NCBI GenBank assembly: GCA_964427535.1
Contig: CAYRVF010000107.1
Location: 1-17,780 of the forward strand
DNA: 17,780 nucleotides
Origin: CAYRVF01 sp964427535
GTDB taxonomy: Bacteria > Chloroflexota > Ktedonobacteria > Ktedonobacterales > JADMIN01
Reading direction: 5' to 3'
In this document: piece by piece, positions 1-7,211 of the stretch
How positions within the stretch are numbered: the first letter of the stretch is position 1
How the letters are laid out: each line of letters starts with the position of its first letter
Translations under genes and position numbers: made by a program
Notes under the pieces: generated by a model
The model's input: the letters and a program-made list of their open reading frames with translations, nothing else
Database searches by the model: none
Told to the model about the DNA's origin: nothing

Positions 1-6
1 CGTGAC

Positions 7-444
7 ATGCGAAGCGCACGATTCGGCTCAGAGCACGTTCTCGTCTTCGAGCCGGGCGAGCCTCTGATCGAAACCTTCACGTCGTACCTGGCGGAGCAGC
101 ATGTCAGCGCTGGACGCTTTTGGGCGCTGGGCGGCTTCGCTCAGGCGCAGATCAAGTACTGGAACGCACAGACAAAGCAGTATGAGCAGCGGGAGGTGAG
201 CCAGCAGGTCGAGGTCGTCAGCCTGTTAGGCAGCGTCTCGCGGAAGCAGGATCAGCCCTACATCCACGCGCACGTAACTCTCGGCACCTCGGACTACACT
301 CCACTGGCTGGACATCTCGGCGAGGGCACGGTCTATCCGACGCTCGAAGTCTTCCTTACCCAGATCAATGGCACACTGGAGCGCCAGCACGATCAGCAGA
401 CCGGCCTCGATCTCCTCCATCCGGTGCCGGATGGGCTGACATGA
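7..444 (+). CDS. PPC/DUF296 domain protein
   Basis: The 145-residue product covers a complete PPC (DUF296) domain, a small trimer-forming fold found in plant AT-hook proteins and as stand-alone bacterial proteins. The bacterial versions have no settled function; a DNA-binding or metal-binding role is often suggested. Visible hallmarks are the GGF turn near residue 42, the IHAH segment at residues 86-89 and the AGHL segment at 101-104. H87, H89 and H103 match the family's clustered histidines. There is no signal peptide or membrane segment. The reading frame is still open at the left edge and only six bases precede this ATG, so the true start could lie outside the window, although the domain itself looks complete. 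A perfect hairpin follows 24 bp after the stop. Family assignment is fairly sure; function is not. Confidence 0.8.
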   Translation: MRSARFGSEHVLVFEPGEPLIETFTSYLAEQHVSAGRFWALGGFAQAQIKYWNAQTKQYEQREVSQQVEVVSLLGSVSRKQDQPYIHAHVTLGTSDYTPLAGHLGEGTVYPTLEVFLTQINGTLERQHDQQTGLDLLHPVPDGLT

Positions 445-468
445 GCGGCAGCGAGAAGAACGATTCCC

Positions 469-506
469 CATCGCAACGCGCCGTCAACACACGGCGCGTT
501 GCGATG
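469..506. terminator. Perfect 16-bp hairpin after the DUF296 gene
   Basis: Arms at 469-484 and 491-506 are exact reverse complements with a 6-nt loop. It lies 24 bp after the stop codon of the upstream gene, so a terminator or mRNA 3'-end stabiliser is the simplest reading. No T-tract follows on the plus strand. Its core (CGGCGCGTT) recurs in the hairpin at 923-961. Confidence 0.6.
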
Positions 507-922
507 TATGGGTCACGCACACATCTGCTGCAGTGAACATAGCCGTGGCTGAGCTGACGCGTGGCATGGCCCTTGCGCTCCTACACAACATCATGCTGGA
601 CATCGTGCTGGTCGACGACCGGAGACGCTGGTCATTTCTCGCACTGCGCTCCGTACCAGTCTATCGGGTCCGAGCCGATGCTCGGCAGTGTATGAGCACA
701 GGCCGCGCATCTCGCCGGACCCGATGGATGCTGCGTGTCGTGATACCAACGCCGCTCCTGAGGCGCGGCAGCGGGCCGACAACTAAGGTAGTGGAACGGC
801 CCGGTCGCTTAGAGCGGAATGGAAGCGCTCGACGGCAGGCGCCCGATCCGTCGCCTTGACCGCATGGAGGCGGATACCGCGAGGCGTGCGGCCGCGACGG
901 ATAGATCGGCGGTCCACCAGGA
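507..922. other. Non-coding stretch between two hairpins
   Basis: No convincing gene is seen on either strand. A 108-codon open frame (533-859, plus, GTG start) lacks a ribosome binding site and encodes an Arg-rich sequence with no recognisable domain. A long antisense frame here is the shadow of the transporter gene that follows. With the flanking hairpins, the gap from 445 to the GTG at 1039 is about 590 bp, long for this otherwise compact window; it may hold an eroded gene or an RNA. Confidence 0.5.
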
Positions 923-961
923 TGAAACGCGCCGATCACGCACATCCGTCGGCGCGTTTCA
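923..961. terminator. Perfect 13-bp hairpin upstream of the FNT transporter
   Basis: Arms at 923-935 and 949-961 are exact reverse complements around a 13-nt loop. The stem starts with A/T pairs and has a GC-rich core, CGGCGCGTT, shared with the hairpin at 469-506. It ends 77 bp before the likely GTG start of the transporter. It could end a transcript from upstream, act in the transporter leader, or be a dispersed intergenic repeat. Confidence 0.5.
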
Positions 962-1025
962 ACTCCACTCGCTGTCGTTGCCGCGGACGTGCCGCGAAGA
1001 GGATGACGCCGCGACACTCGCACCT

Positions 1026-1033
1026 GAAGAGGA
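1026..1033 (+). promoter_or_regulatory. Ribosome binding site that sets the FNT start
   Basis: GAAGAGGA lies 5 nt before a GTG at 1039. The frame is open far upstream (an ATG at 856), but the upstream part is Arg-rich, non-homologous sequence and runs through the 923-961 hairpin. The GTG at 1039 is therefore the better start. Confidence 0.6.
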
Positions 1034-1038
1034 CCGAT

Positions 1039-1827
1039 GTGAGCATAGACGTTCGTGGCACATTCCAGAGCACCATCAACGAAGGAGACGAGCGTCTCAA
1101 GCGCACACTTCCCTCGCTGCTCGCGACTGGTCTGGTAGGCGGCGCCGATGTGAGTCTGGGCGTGTTCGCGCTGCTGCTCGTGCTGCGTTACACGGGCAGC
1201 GAGATGGGCAGCTCGATCGCGTTCGGCATTGGTTTCCTGGCCTTGACGCTGGCGAATAGCGAGCTCTTCACCGAGAACTTTCTGGTGCCGATTACGGCTC
1301 TCGTCACGCGGCAGAACACCGTGCTTTCCCTTCTGCGCCTGTGGAGCGGAACGCTGGTGACGAACCTGATCGGCGGATGGCTCATTACCTGGCTCATGCT
1401 CGCGGCGGTGCCCGAGCTCAAACCAGTCGCCATCACGACGGCGAGCCACTTCTTCGCGCGCGACATCGGCACGTCCTTCGCCAGCGCGTTGCTGGCTGGG
1501 GCTATTATCACCCTTATGACGTGGATGCAGCACGCCTCGCATTCAGAGTTTGCCAAGCTTGCGGCCGCCTTTGCCGCAGCGTTTCTGCTCGCCGCCGGCC
1601 ACCTCAATCACGCCATTGTCATGTCGTTGGAGGTCTTCGCGGGAATCCACGCTGGAGGTCCATTCCACTACGGCACGTGGCTCGGAATGCTTGCCTTGGC
1701 GTGCCTCGGCAACATCATCGGAGGAGTGGGCTTCGTCACGCTCCTGCGGCTGGTGCAGGTGGGAGCGAGAAGCATCCAGCAAGAGCAGAAACGCGCTGGC
1801 TCGGCGACGGGAGACGACCGCCACTGA
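1039..1827 (+). CDS. Formate/nitrite transporter (FNT) family protein, YfdC-like
   Basis: From the GTG start the product is 262 residues, the normal FNT size. FNT proteins are pentameric inner-membrane channels for small monovalent anions or their acids (formate, nitrite, hydrosulfide). Visible family marks are about six hydrophobic segments between residues 28 and 240, the ELFTEN segment at 75-80 (commonly ELFTGN), the NLIGG segment at 109-113, a central-pore histidine candidate H191 in HLNHAIV, and LGNIIGG at 223-229 in the last helix. The overall look is closer to the YfdC branch, whose substrate is not well established, than to FocA or NirC. The tail is short and charged. No formate or nitrite metabolism genes are nearby, so I do not assign a substrate. 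It lies upstream of the DUF892 gene with a 164-bp gap, so co-transcription is possible but unproven. Confidence 0.85.
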   Translation: MSIDVRGTFQSTINEGDERLKRTLPSLLATGLVGGADVSLGVFALLLVLRYTGSEMGSSIAFGIGFLALTLANSELFTENFLVPITALVTRQNTVLSLLRLWSGTLVTNLIGGWLITWLMLAAVPELKPVAITTASHFFARDIGTSFASALLAGAIITLMTWMQHASHSEFAKLAAAFAAAFLLAAGHLNHAIVMSLEVFAGIHAGGPFHYGTWLGMLALACLGNIIGGVGFVTLLRLVQVGARSIQQEQKRAGSATGDDRH

Positions 1828-1991
1828 CATCCGCAGCGCGGCAATCAACATGTCTGTCGTGCGCCCGCGGCTGGACAATACACCGTCGATTTCGGCTCGT
1901 GCATTCAGTGTGTACTGGTATGCATCTTGCACCGATTTTTTCCCAGGACGTCCAGGATGACACACCCGTTCAGAGGAAGGAACATCATCGT

Positions 1992-2612
1992 ATGGCAGAC
2001 AGAGCCGAGCTCCGAAACAAGCTCGTCAGCTACATCGAAGACGCGTACGCGATGGAAAATCAGATCGTCGAAACGCTCGAGAAGCAGCTCGACGATGTGG
2101 CCAAGTATCCACAGGTGCAGGCCAAGATCCGTGAGCACCTGGACCAGACAAAGCAGCATCGGGACCGCATGGAGGCCCGCCTGAGGGCATACGACAAAAC
2201 GCCACCAGCGATCAAGAGTGCCATGACAGGACTGCTCGGCAATCTGGCGGGCGCTATGTCGGGTGTGCGTCCGGACGCGGTCGCGAAGGATGCCCGCGAC
2301 GACTATGCGACCGAACACATGGAGATCGCCTCATACGGCCTGCTGATTGCTACCGCACAGCTCTATGGTGACGTCGATACCGTACATGCGGCGGAGCTCA
2401 ATCTCGCGGACGAGATCGCCATGTCGCGGTGGCTTGAGCAGCATCTCGCGGAGGCCGCGATCTTCGCGCTGCAAGACGATGGCATCGACGTGTCCGCCAC
2501 TGACGTGGAGACGGTATCGACCGCGGTGACGCAGGCGTTGCAATCGGCGTCGCTCGGCGTTGGCTTTGGCCAGGGGCCGTCGCAGCCCTCGGCCGGCACC
2601 TCCGCACTGTAG
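1992..2612 (+). CDS. DUF892 / YciE-like ferritin-like protein
   Basis: The 206-residue product begins at an ATG preceded by GAGGAAGG at 1973-1980. It matches the DUF892 (YciE/YciF) family: ferritin-like four-helix bundles often linked to stress responses, for which no enzymatic activity is established. Helix-borne acidic and His residues fit a di-iron-type site: E22 in the first helix, E49 and H56 in the second, E108-H109-x-E111 in the third (EHMEIASYG), and E141 in the fourth. The last 30 or so residues are a flexible Gly/Ser/Gln tail ending in SAL. No signal peptide or membrane segment is seen, so it is likely cytoplasmic. The next gene encodes a very large disordered protein 134 bp downstream, across a hairpin. 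The open frame extends far upstream of ATG 1992, but that part overlaps the FNT gene and is not family-like. Confidence 0.85.
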   Translation: MADRAELRNKLVSYIEDAYAMENQIVETLEKQLDDVAKYPQVQAKIREHLDQTKQHRDRMEARLRAYDKTPPAIKSAMTGLLGNLAGAMSGVRPDAVAKDARDDYATEHMEIASYGLLIATAQLYGDVDTVHAAELNLADEIAMSRWLEQHLAEAAIFALQDDGIDVSATDVETVSTAVTQALQSASLGVGFGQGPSQPSAGTSAL

Positions 2613-2660
2613 CGCGCGGCAGTCCTCGGCACATCACCAAGGAAAGACTCAACATACGCC

Positions 2661-2684
2661 AGGGCGAGGATACAGCCTCGCCCT
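2661..2684. terminator. 9-bp hairpin between DUF892 and the disordered-protein gene
   Basis: Arms AGGGCGAGG (2661-2669) and CCTCGCCCT (2676-2684) pair perfectly around a 6-nt loop, 48 bp after the DUF892 stop. A T-containing but not T-tract sequence follows. It may be a full or partial terminator lowering expression of the downstream gene. Confidence 0.55.
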
Positions 2685-2746
2685 CACTTGTCTGTTCGCA
2701 CAGATGTATGGACCACCGGCGAGGCGAAGGAAGATGGAGGTAGACC

Positions 2747-4906
2747 ATGCAACGCGACAACTCCGAATTGGACCCGCTCACGATTGAGGACAACGCAATC
2801 TCCGATGGTTCGGCAAGACCCGACCGCCGGGACGTACAAGGTCCCCCCACCCGTGATGGCACACCTGGCGGACACGACACGACTCCACGGCCTGACTATC
2901 GGGATCAAACATCGCCTATCGGCGCTCCCATGGACGAGGAGGAGTTCGGCTCTGCTCGTGGTGGCACTCGCCCCGATGACACGACGAATCCGAGCTATCC
3001 CGACCGTCGCTCGACCCTCGGTACACCAGGAGGTGTCGAGAGTAACAGTGACGATGACGTCGAGCCGGGCACACGTGATGTTCCCGGCACACCCGTTCCC
3101 GACGCGTTCGGCGTTGATCCGACTCCTCCGGCGATCAATGGAAAGCGCTCCGGACAGGAAGGCGCTCGCCAGACGCTGCGAGGCACCAACGCGGGCGTCG
3201 CGACAGGGCGTACGGCCGGCAACTTGGGAGAACTCGGTCGGCCTGACGTGGACGGCATCGGCGGCACGATGGACCCGGCCATTCCCGAGGAGAACAACGC
3301 GAGCCAGTCGTCGCTCGGAGCGAACGAGGACCAGGTTGACCGCGACGATGTGACATCCGACGTGACGGACATGGGCCTGGACGCCCTCGGCCGCGACGAG
3401 CCGGATGATCCGGATTATGGCCGCGGTGAACCTAGCCCCGAGGAAGGCTTCGCCCGGCCGGATGACGACACGCCTGGCTGGACTCGGCGCGACACCGATG
3501 TGCCTGGCTATGGCCGCACCGGAACACCTGGACTCGGCGGCGCGCGCCCGCCACAGCCCGAGCGCGACGACGAGAGCTTCGAGTCCCGCGGTCACGACAT
3601 GAAAGCTCCCCCCGACGCGGGACTGATGGACGGAGCTGGTGGTTCTGGCTATGACAGCGCAGGCTCGAATACGAGCGAACAGTCAGCCGCATTCGGCGGC
3701 GGTGCGGCGAATGGCATGGCAGGCAGCGGTCCGATCGGTGGCGTTCCAGCGCGTGCGGACACGCCGGATGCTGCCGCGCGTCGCCAGATTGAGCGCACGC
3801 CAGGGCCAAGCGCGTCTCCTCAGCCCTCCATCGGCGTTTCATCGCCCACCGATAACACCGTGCCAAATCCGTCCCCGCCTGCCGTCTCGACAAACCGGTC
3901 CGCTGAGGCAGCGCCGGATGCGGGCGAGCGAGGCGTAGTCTCGTCGTATGATGGCGAGGACGAGAGCGCGGGGAGCGGTGGCACCACGAGCGGCGGCGGC
4001 GGATTGATGGCATCGCGCGCCGCGCGAGACAACCGCGGATCCGCTCAGACCGGCGACGACGACGACCGGAACATCTACTACGGCAGCTCTGGCGGCATGG
4101 GCCTGGGTGGCGCCGAGCCTCCATCCCCCGAGCCACGGTACGCCCCTGCGGACAGGCAAAAAGACCCCGATCTCGAAGGCCGTGACCCAGTCGACGAAGA
4201 GCTATTCCGTCCGGCGGGCAGTCACGGTCCCGGAACGGATACGCCGCTCGGTCCACCTCCTGGCTCTGGCGTTTCGGGCGATTCGAGCGGCCCGGATGTC
4301 TTCGCCTCTGACTCAGGCCCGATCGATGCCCCCGCTGACTCGGGCATCGTCACGGCAGGTGATCTGCGCCGCGAGTGGGAAGACGGCACGCCGCTTCCGG
4401 AGCAGAGCGGGCCTTCGCCAGTGCCGGACGACACCGCCTTCCACGGCGACAGCGGCGGACTGGGCGGAGGCGCCTGGACAGGTGGTGTGCAGGGTCAGAG
4501 CTCCATGTTCAGCGGGGGAAGTGGTAGAAGCGGTGGTAGCGGCGGAGAAGCCGACGAGGCCTTGCGGCGTGCCGCGGAATGGTCGCGCAACGACGTCTCC
4601 GCCGGTCCGGAACCGGTTTATAGGGACGATCTCGGCAGCGCCAGCACCGCGGCAAACGACAGCTCACTCAACTCTGATCTGGAGGACCCCAGCTCGCCGC
4701 CGCTGGGGCCGGGCAACCCGAACATCCCCGGGCAAGCCGCTCCCAACGAAGATCCATTTGACCCCTCGCGTGACCCAACACGCAGCGCCGATCTCGCTCC
4801 GGAGGGAGGCGATCTCGTGCTCGAACCTGGCACGCATGTCGACGTAGACGCCGCCGACCCGACCAAGCCATCCGACGATGTGACGGGGCCGGGCGCGAAC
4901 ATTTAG
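2747..4906 (+). CDS. Large low-complexity, probably disordered protein
   Basis: The 719-residue product starts at an ATG with an excellent site, GGAGG at 2736-2740, 6 nt upstream. I recognise no domain. The sequence is dominated by Gly, Pro, Asp, Ser and Thr. I count no Cys, four Lys and four Trp, and see no hydrophobic run long enough for a membrane segment or signal peptide. Short degenerate motifs recur, such as TPG, DVPG, RPDD and GLGG, but without a fixed repeat unit. A Gly/Ser-rich stretch near residues 585-605 precedes a short helix-prone patch (ADEALRRAAEWSR). The good start signal, the uninterrupted 2.1-kb frame and the tight fit between two hairpins argue that it is real even though the composition is simple. 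A role as a hydrophilic protectant or scaffold expressed with the DUF892 protein is only a guess. Confidence 0.7.
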   Translation: MQRDNSELDPLTIEDNAISDGSARPDRRDVQGPPTRDGTPGGHDTTPRPDYRDQTSPIGAPMDEEEFGSARGGTRPDDTTNPSYPDRRSTLGTPGGVESNSDDDVEPGTRDVPGTPVPDAFGVDPTPPAINGKRSGQEGARQTLRGTNAGVATGRTAGNLGELGRPDVDGIGGTMDPAIPEENNASQSSLGANEDQVDRDDVTSDVTDMGLDALGRDEPDDPDYGRGEPSPEEGFARPDDDTPGWTRRDTDVPGYGRTGTPGLGGARPPQPERDDESFESRGHDMKAPPDAGLMDGAGGSGYDSAGSNTSEQSAAFGGGAANGMAGSGPIGGVPARADTPDAAARRQIERTPGPSASPQPSIGVSSPTDNTVPNPSPPAVSTNRSAEAAPDAGERGVVSSYDGEDESAGSGGTTSGGGGLMASRAARDNRGSAQTGDDDDRNIYYGSSGGMGLGGAEPPSPEPRYAPADRQKDPDLEGRDPVDEELFRPAGSHGPGTDTPLGPPPGSGVSGDSSGPDVFASDSGPIDAPADSGIVTAGDLRREWEDGTPLPEQSGPSPVPDDTAFHGDSGGLGGGAWTGGVQGQSSMFSGGSGRSGGSGGEADEALRRAAEWSRNDVSAGPEPVYRDDLGSASTAANDSSLNSDLEDPSSPPLGPGNPNIPGQAAPNEDPFDPSRDPTRSADLAPEGGDLVLEPGTHVDVDAADPTKPSDDVTGPGANI

Positions 4907-4938
4907 TCGTGCGGCGTCCTCTTGCTATGGACGCTTGG

Positions 4939-4984
4939 AAGTAGTCGCTGCCAACATCCTCTGACCGGATTGCAGCGACTACTT
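4939..4984. terminator. Bidirectional terminator between convergent genes
   Basis: Arms 4939-4951 and 4972-4984 form a perfect 13-bp stem (AAGTAGTCGCTGC and its complement), with an inner ATCC/GGAT pairing at 4955-4958 and 4967-4970. It lies between the disordered-protein stop (4906) and the kinase stop on the other strand (4983-4985). The right arm overlaps that stop codon. Symmetric A/T-rich stem bases suit termination in both directions. Confidence 0.75.
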
Positions 4985-5999
4985 ACTCTCGTGACGAGCC
5001 GCTCCATGTGCTGGCGTGCGCTCGTAGTGTCTCCGCTTCTGCCACCAGCCACCTTTCGCGCGTACGATATACCTCGGCGCGTGAGTTGAGCGCCGCGAGT
5101 GAGTCCTGACCGGTGAGGTAGCGCCCCATGCGGTGGACGAACGAGACCGCATCGCGCAGGCGCAGCGCATCCGGCAGCGCGGCAAGCTCTTCGGATGTGA
5201 GCGGCACCACGGCCATGTAGGCTCGCCCCAGCGGATCGATGACCTCCCACTCGCGGCCGGTCCCCAGCAGCGTATAAGGCCACCAGCTCATGGCGATAGC
5301 TAGGTCGAGCACGCGCAGGTCCCACGCGGCGAACTCGAAGTCGAGCACTGCCGTGACGTGCGAGCCTTCCATCAGGATGTTCGTCGCGTCGAAATCGCGG
5401 TGAACGAGCTGTTGCGGCAGCCGGGAGTACATCTCAGACGCGGTCGATTGCGCGAGTTCAAGCGCCATCCGCATGGCAGCGCGGCCGTCGCCGTCGAGGG
5501 GCAGCGAGTCCAGTGCGGCCTGTGGATCGCCGTCGAGCGGAAACCAGCGATTGAGCGCACCCATCGGCGGCAGGAATGGATCGCCGAGGCTGGCGCTCGC
5601 CGACAGGCTTGCCAGCGTCAGATCGAGCTCGCCAAGCGCTCTCGCGGCGAATGGCAGTACGGCGAGATCAGTTCTCGCTGGTGGCAGTCCCGGCAGCAAC
5701 GGCGTCAGAATGGCGATGCATGCCTCGTCGCCATCACTCACATACAACGCGTCACTGGAGATCGTCGGAATCGGCGCGGGTACGGCAAAGGATAACGGCA
5801 GCCGCGCCAGCTCGCCGAGTAGTTGTGCCTCATACCTCAGCGCAGGCTCTTGCGAGCGGTCGCGCACGATCCGCAGCGCGTACCGCTGGCCGTCGGATGC
5901 GTCGGCGCGCCAGATCGCGTTGTTCGTCCCGCCAGCGAGCCGGCTCAGCGTCCAAGGACCGGCCACCGGCCACGCACGCCACAGTGTCAGCGGATCCAT
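4983..5999 (-). CDS. APH-fold phosphotransferase (aminoglycoside/homoserine-kinase-like)
   Basis: The 338-residue product belongs to the APH family, which transfers phosphate from ATP to small molecules (aminoglycosides, choline, homoserine and others). The glycine-rich loop is LAGGTNN (21-27). YALRI at 40-44 has Arg where many kinases carry the ATP-binding Lys. The catalytic loop is VHRDFDATNIL with H200, D202 and N207, and the metal-binding aspartate is D220 in LDFEFA. The end resembles homoserine-kinase-type-II-like relatives, but no threonine-pathway or resistance gene is adjacent, so I leave the substrate open. The ATG is preceded by AGGAG, 9 nt upstream. It is transcribed divergently from the unknown gene at 6360, and a likely extended -10 promoter lies beside a parS site. 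Confidence 0.8.
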   Translation of the reverse strand: MDPLTLWRAWPVAGPWTLSRLAGGTNNAIWRADASDGQRYALRIVRDRSQEPALRYEAQLLGELARLPLSFAVPAPIPTISSDALYVSDGDEACIAILTPLLPGLPPARTDLAVLPFAARALGELDLTLASLSASASLGDPFLPPMGALNRWFPLDGDPQAALDSLPLDGDGRAAMRMALELAQSTASEMYSRLPQQLVHRDFDATNILMEGSHVTAVLDFEFAAWDLRVLDLAIAMSWWPYTLLGTGREWEVIDPLGRAYMAVVPLTSEELAALPDALRLRDAVSFVHRMGRYLTGQDSLAALNSRAEVYRTRERWLVAEAETLRAHASTWSGSSRE

Positions 6000-6061
6000 C
6001 TCACGGTCTCCTCACCTCTCGCGGCTCCCACCAGCGCCCGACGCTCGGTCCACGCTCGCGG

Positions 6062-6070
6062 AGTATAGCA
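6062..6070 (-). promoter_or_regulatory. Extended -10 promoter for the APH-fold kinase
   Basis: On the minus strand the sequence TGC-TATACT ends at 6062, giving TATACT (6067-6062) with an upstream TG at one-base spacing. Start of transcription would fall near 6055, leaving a leader of about 56 nt before the ATG at 5999. The expected -35 position falls inside the parS palindrome at 6082-6095, whose GTGAAA is the nearest partial match, with a 15-nt spacer. Confidence 0.45.
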
Positions 6071-6081
6071 CCACATCCACC

Positions 6082-6095
6082 GTTTCACGTGAAAC
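6082..6095. promoter_or_regulatory. parS: parS site 1 (ParB-binding centromere)
   Basis: The 14-bp sequence is a perfect palindrome, GTTTCACGTGAAAC, identical to the core of the parS consensus known from many bacterial chromosomes (TGTTTCACGTGAAACA). In 16-bp context it reads C at the left flank and A at the right. ParB dimers bind such sites, spread as CTP-dependent clamps, and with ParA/SMC organise and segregate the origin region. A second exact copy lies 136 bp away. No parA or parB gene is in the window. Confidence 0.92.
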
Positions 6096-6217
6096 AACAC
6101 GCTCCGCACGCTGCCGATACTCGACGTCTGTAGGACCGTGGCAGACCTCGCCCGCTTCTCCCCTCATGCCGCCGTCCGATTACTGCATCACAACGTCGCC
6201 TGACTTGTTTCCTCCAT

Positions 6218-6231
6218 GTTTCACGTGAAAC
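6218..6231. promoter_or_regulatory. parS: parS site 2 (ParB-binding centromere)
   Basis: Second exact copy of GTTTCACGTGAAAC, with T at the left flank and G at the right. It is 129 bp before the ATG of the downstream gene at 6360. Two exact copies of a 14-bp palindrome in one 360-bp intergenic region cannot reasonably be chance. Confidence 0.92.
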
Positions 6232-6241
6232 GCCTGCCGGT

Positions 6242-6299
6242 CGCCGGTGGATGTATCCGCTGGACGCATAGCAGTCCCATTCCGGCGGTCTCACCGGCG
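6242..6299. repeat. 8-bp inverted repeat next to parS site 2
   Basis: CGCCGGTG at 6242-6249 and CACCGGCG at 6292-6299 are exact reverse complements, 42 nt apart, in the intergenic region after the second parS. It may be a regulatory operator pair or chance in GC-rich DNA. No function is assigned. Confidence 0.3.
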
Positions 6300-6359
6300 C
6301 GTGTGCTACGCTTCCAGGAAACGTGCTGATTGATGCCAAGACTGAAGGAGCGAGACCCG

Positions 6360-7211
6360 ATGGACGAGGATGGACGCCATCCGCGCATATCGAGACGCCA
6401 GGCTGAGGACGCAGCGGCCGCGGTTGCCGGATGGTGGCCGGAGATCTGGCGGCGCTGGCCGTGGACCCGCCAGGAGGCGCTCTCGCCGGTGTATAAGCTC
6501 GTGGGTGATACGTGCGTCGCCCTCGTCTACGGCATTCCGCAGATTCAACGCTCGAACCAGGCGCGCTGGTACACGCGCGACGTGCAGGGTACGCCCGCGA
6601 TCTACGTACTGCCGCCGGATGAGTTCACGGCCCAGGCGCGGCGCGTCAGCCCGAGCGGCGATTACCGCGCGATGGAGGGCAAGTCCGCCGTCTCGTATAT
6701 CTACCTCGTCGAGCCGGATTCCGGACACACAGAGGTTGCCAAGACCCTGCTCGTCTCGACGGAGACGAACGCGCCCTACTTCCAGACGCAGGTCGCGCAT
6801 GAGGCGCTCAACTGCTTCTGTTCTACGGAGTGGGACGGCTCGGTCCTGCGCAGCGGTCTGCGGCGCGCGCATTGGGGAGGTGGCGCGATGCTCCAGCAGG
6901 GCGGCGCACTGAACGACCTGCTGCTCGATACGCTGCTGCTGCGTGTGCTACCCGCGACGACTGACGTGACCACGGAGTCGCTGATGAATGGCATGCTCGG
7001 CCCCTACTGGAACATCGTCGAGCTGTATGCCCGCACACTCGTGCGCATGCCCGTCGCGGACGTCCTCTTCGGCCTTGATGCCAGCCTGCTCGAATCGTTC
7101 GAGACCGCCCTCAACCACCTCTTGGGCCTGGACGACGCCGTCGCTGAGCTGGATAGTCTGCTTGACCGCCACGAGTGGCAGGGCCTGCGCGAGCTCGCCG
7201 AGCGGATGTAG
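6360..7211 (+). CDS. Unknown protein beside the parS pair
   Basis: From ATG 6360 the product is 283 residues. GAAGGAG at 6344-6350 stands 9 nt upstream, better placed than for the ATG at 6330. I do not recognise a family. It is a soluble-looking protein without signal peptide or membrane helices: a Trp-rich amphipathic N-terminus (WW at 25-26, WRRW at 30-33), an alpha/beta middle, and a helical C-terminal half rich in Leu. A segment at 140-151 (YFQTQVAHEALN) followed at 181-195 by GGALNDLLLDTLLLR is reminiscent of the HE...NE/D pattern of zinc peptidase-like folds, but there is no HExxH because N151 stands where the second His would be. If it descends from such a fold it is likely inactive or altered. 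Its distance from the parS sites suggests only a shared intergenic region, not a partition role. Confidence 0.75.
   Translation: MDEDGRHPRISRRQAEDAAAAVAGWWPEIWRRWPWTRQEALSPVYKLVGDTCVALVYGIPQIQRSNQARWYTRDVQGTPAIYVLPPDEFTAQARRVSPSGDYRAMEGKSAVSYIYLVEPDSGHTEVAKTLLVSTETNAPYFQTQVAHEALNCFCSTEWDGSVLRSGLRRAHWGGGAMLQQGGALNDLLLDTLLLRVLPATTDVTTESLMNGMLGPYWNIVELYARTLVRMPVADVLFGLDASLLESFETALNHLLGLDDAVAELDSLLDRHEWQGLRELAERM

Noticed and set aside
533..859. 108-codon frame on the plus strand after the first hairpin
   Set aside because: GTG start without a ribosome binding site, Arg-rich composition and no domain; more likely chance in GC-rich DNA.
661..1542. 293-codon antisense frame opposite the FNT gene
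   Set aside because: Shadow of the real gene. The product is low-quality, charged sequence without any family marks, and there is no start signal.
1936..1941. Run of six T between FNT and DUF892, possible terminator tail
   Set aside because: No stable stem precedes it; only a four-base TGCA pairing is visible just upstream.
3432..4256. 274-codon antisense frame opposite the disordered-protein gene
   Set aside because: Arg/Pro-rich sequence typical of a GC-rich antisense shadow; the plus-strand frame has the proper start signal.
6000..6359. Replication origin (oriC) around the parS sites
   Set aside because: No DnaA-box cluster, no AT-rich unwinding region and no dnaA or dnaN gene. The parS pair alone indicates a centromere, not the origin itself.
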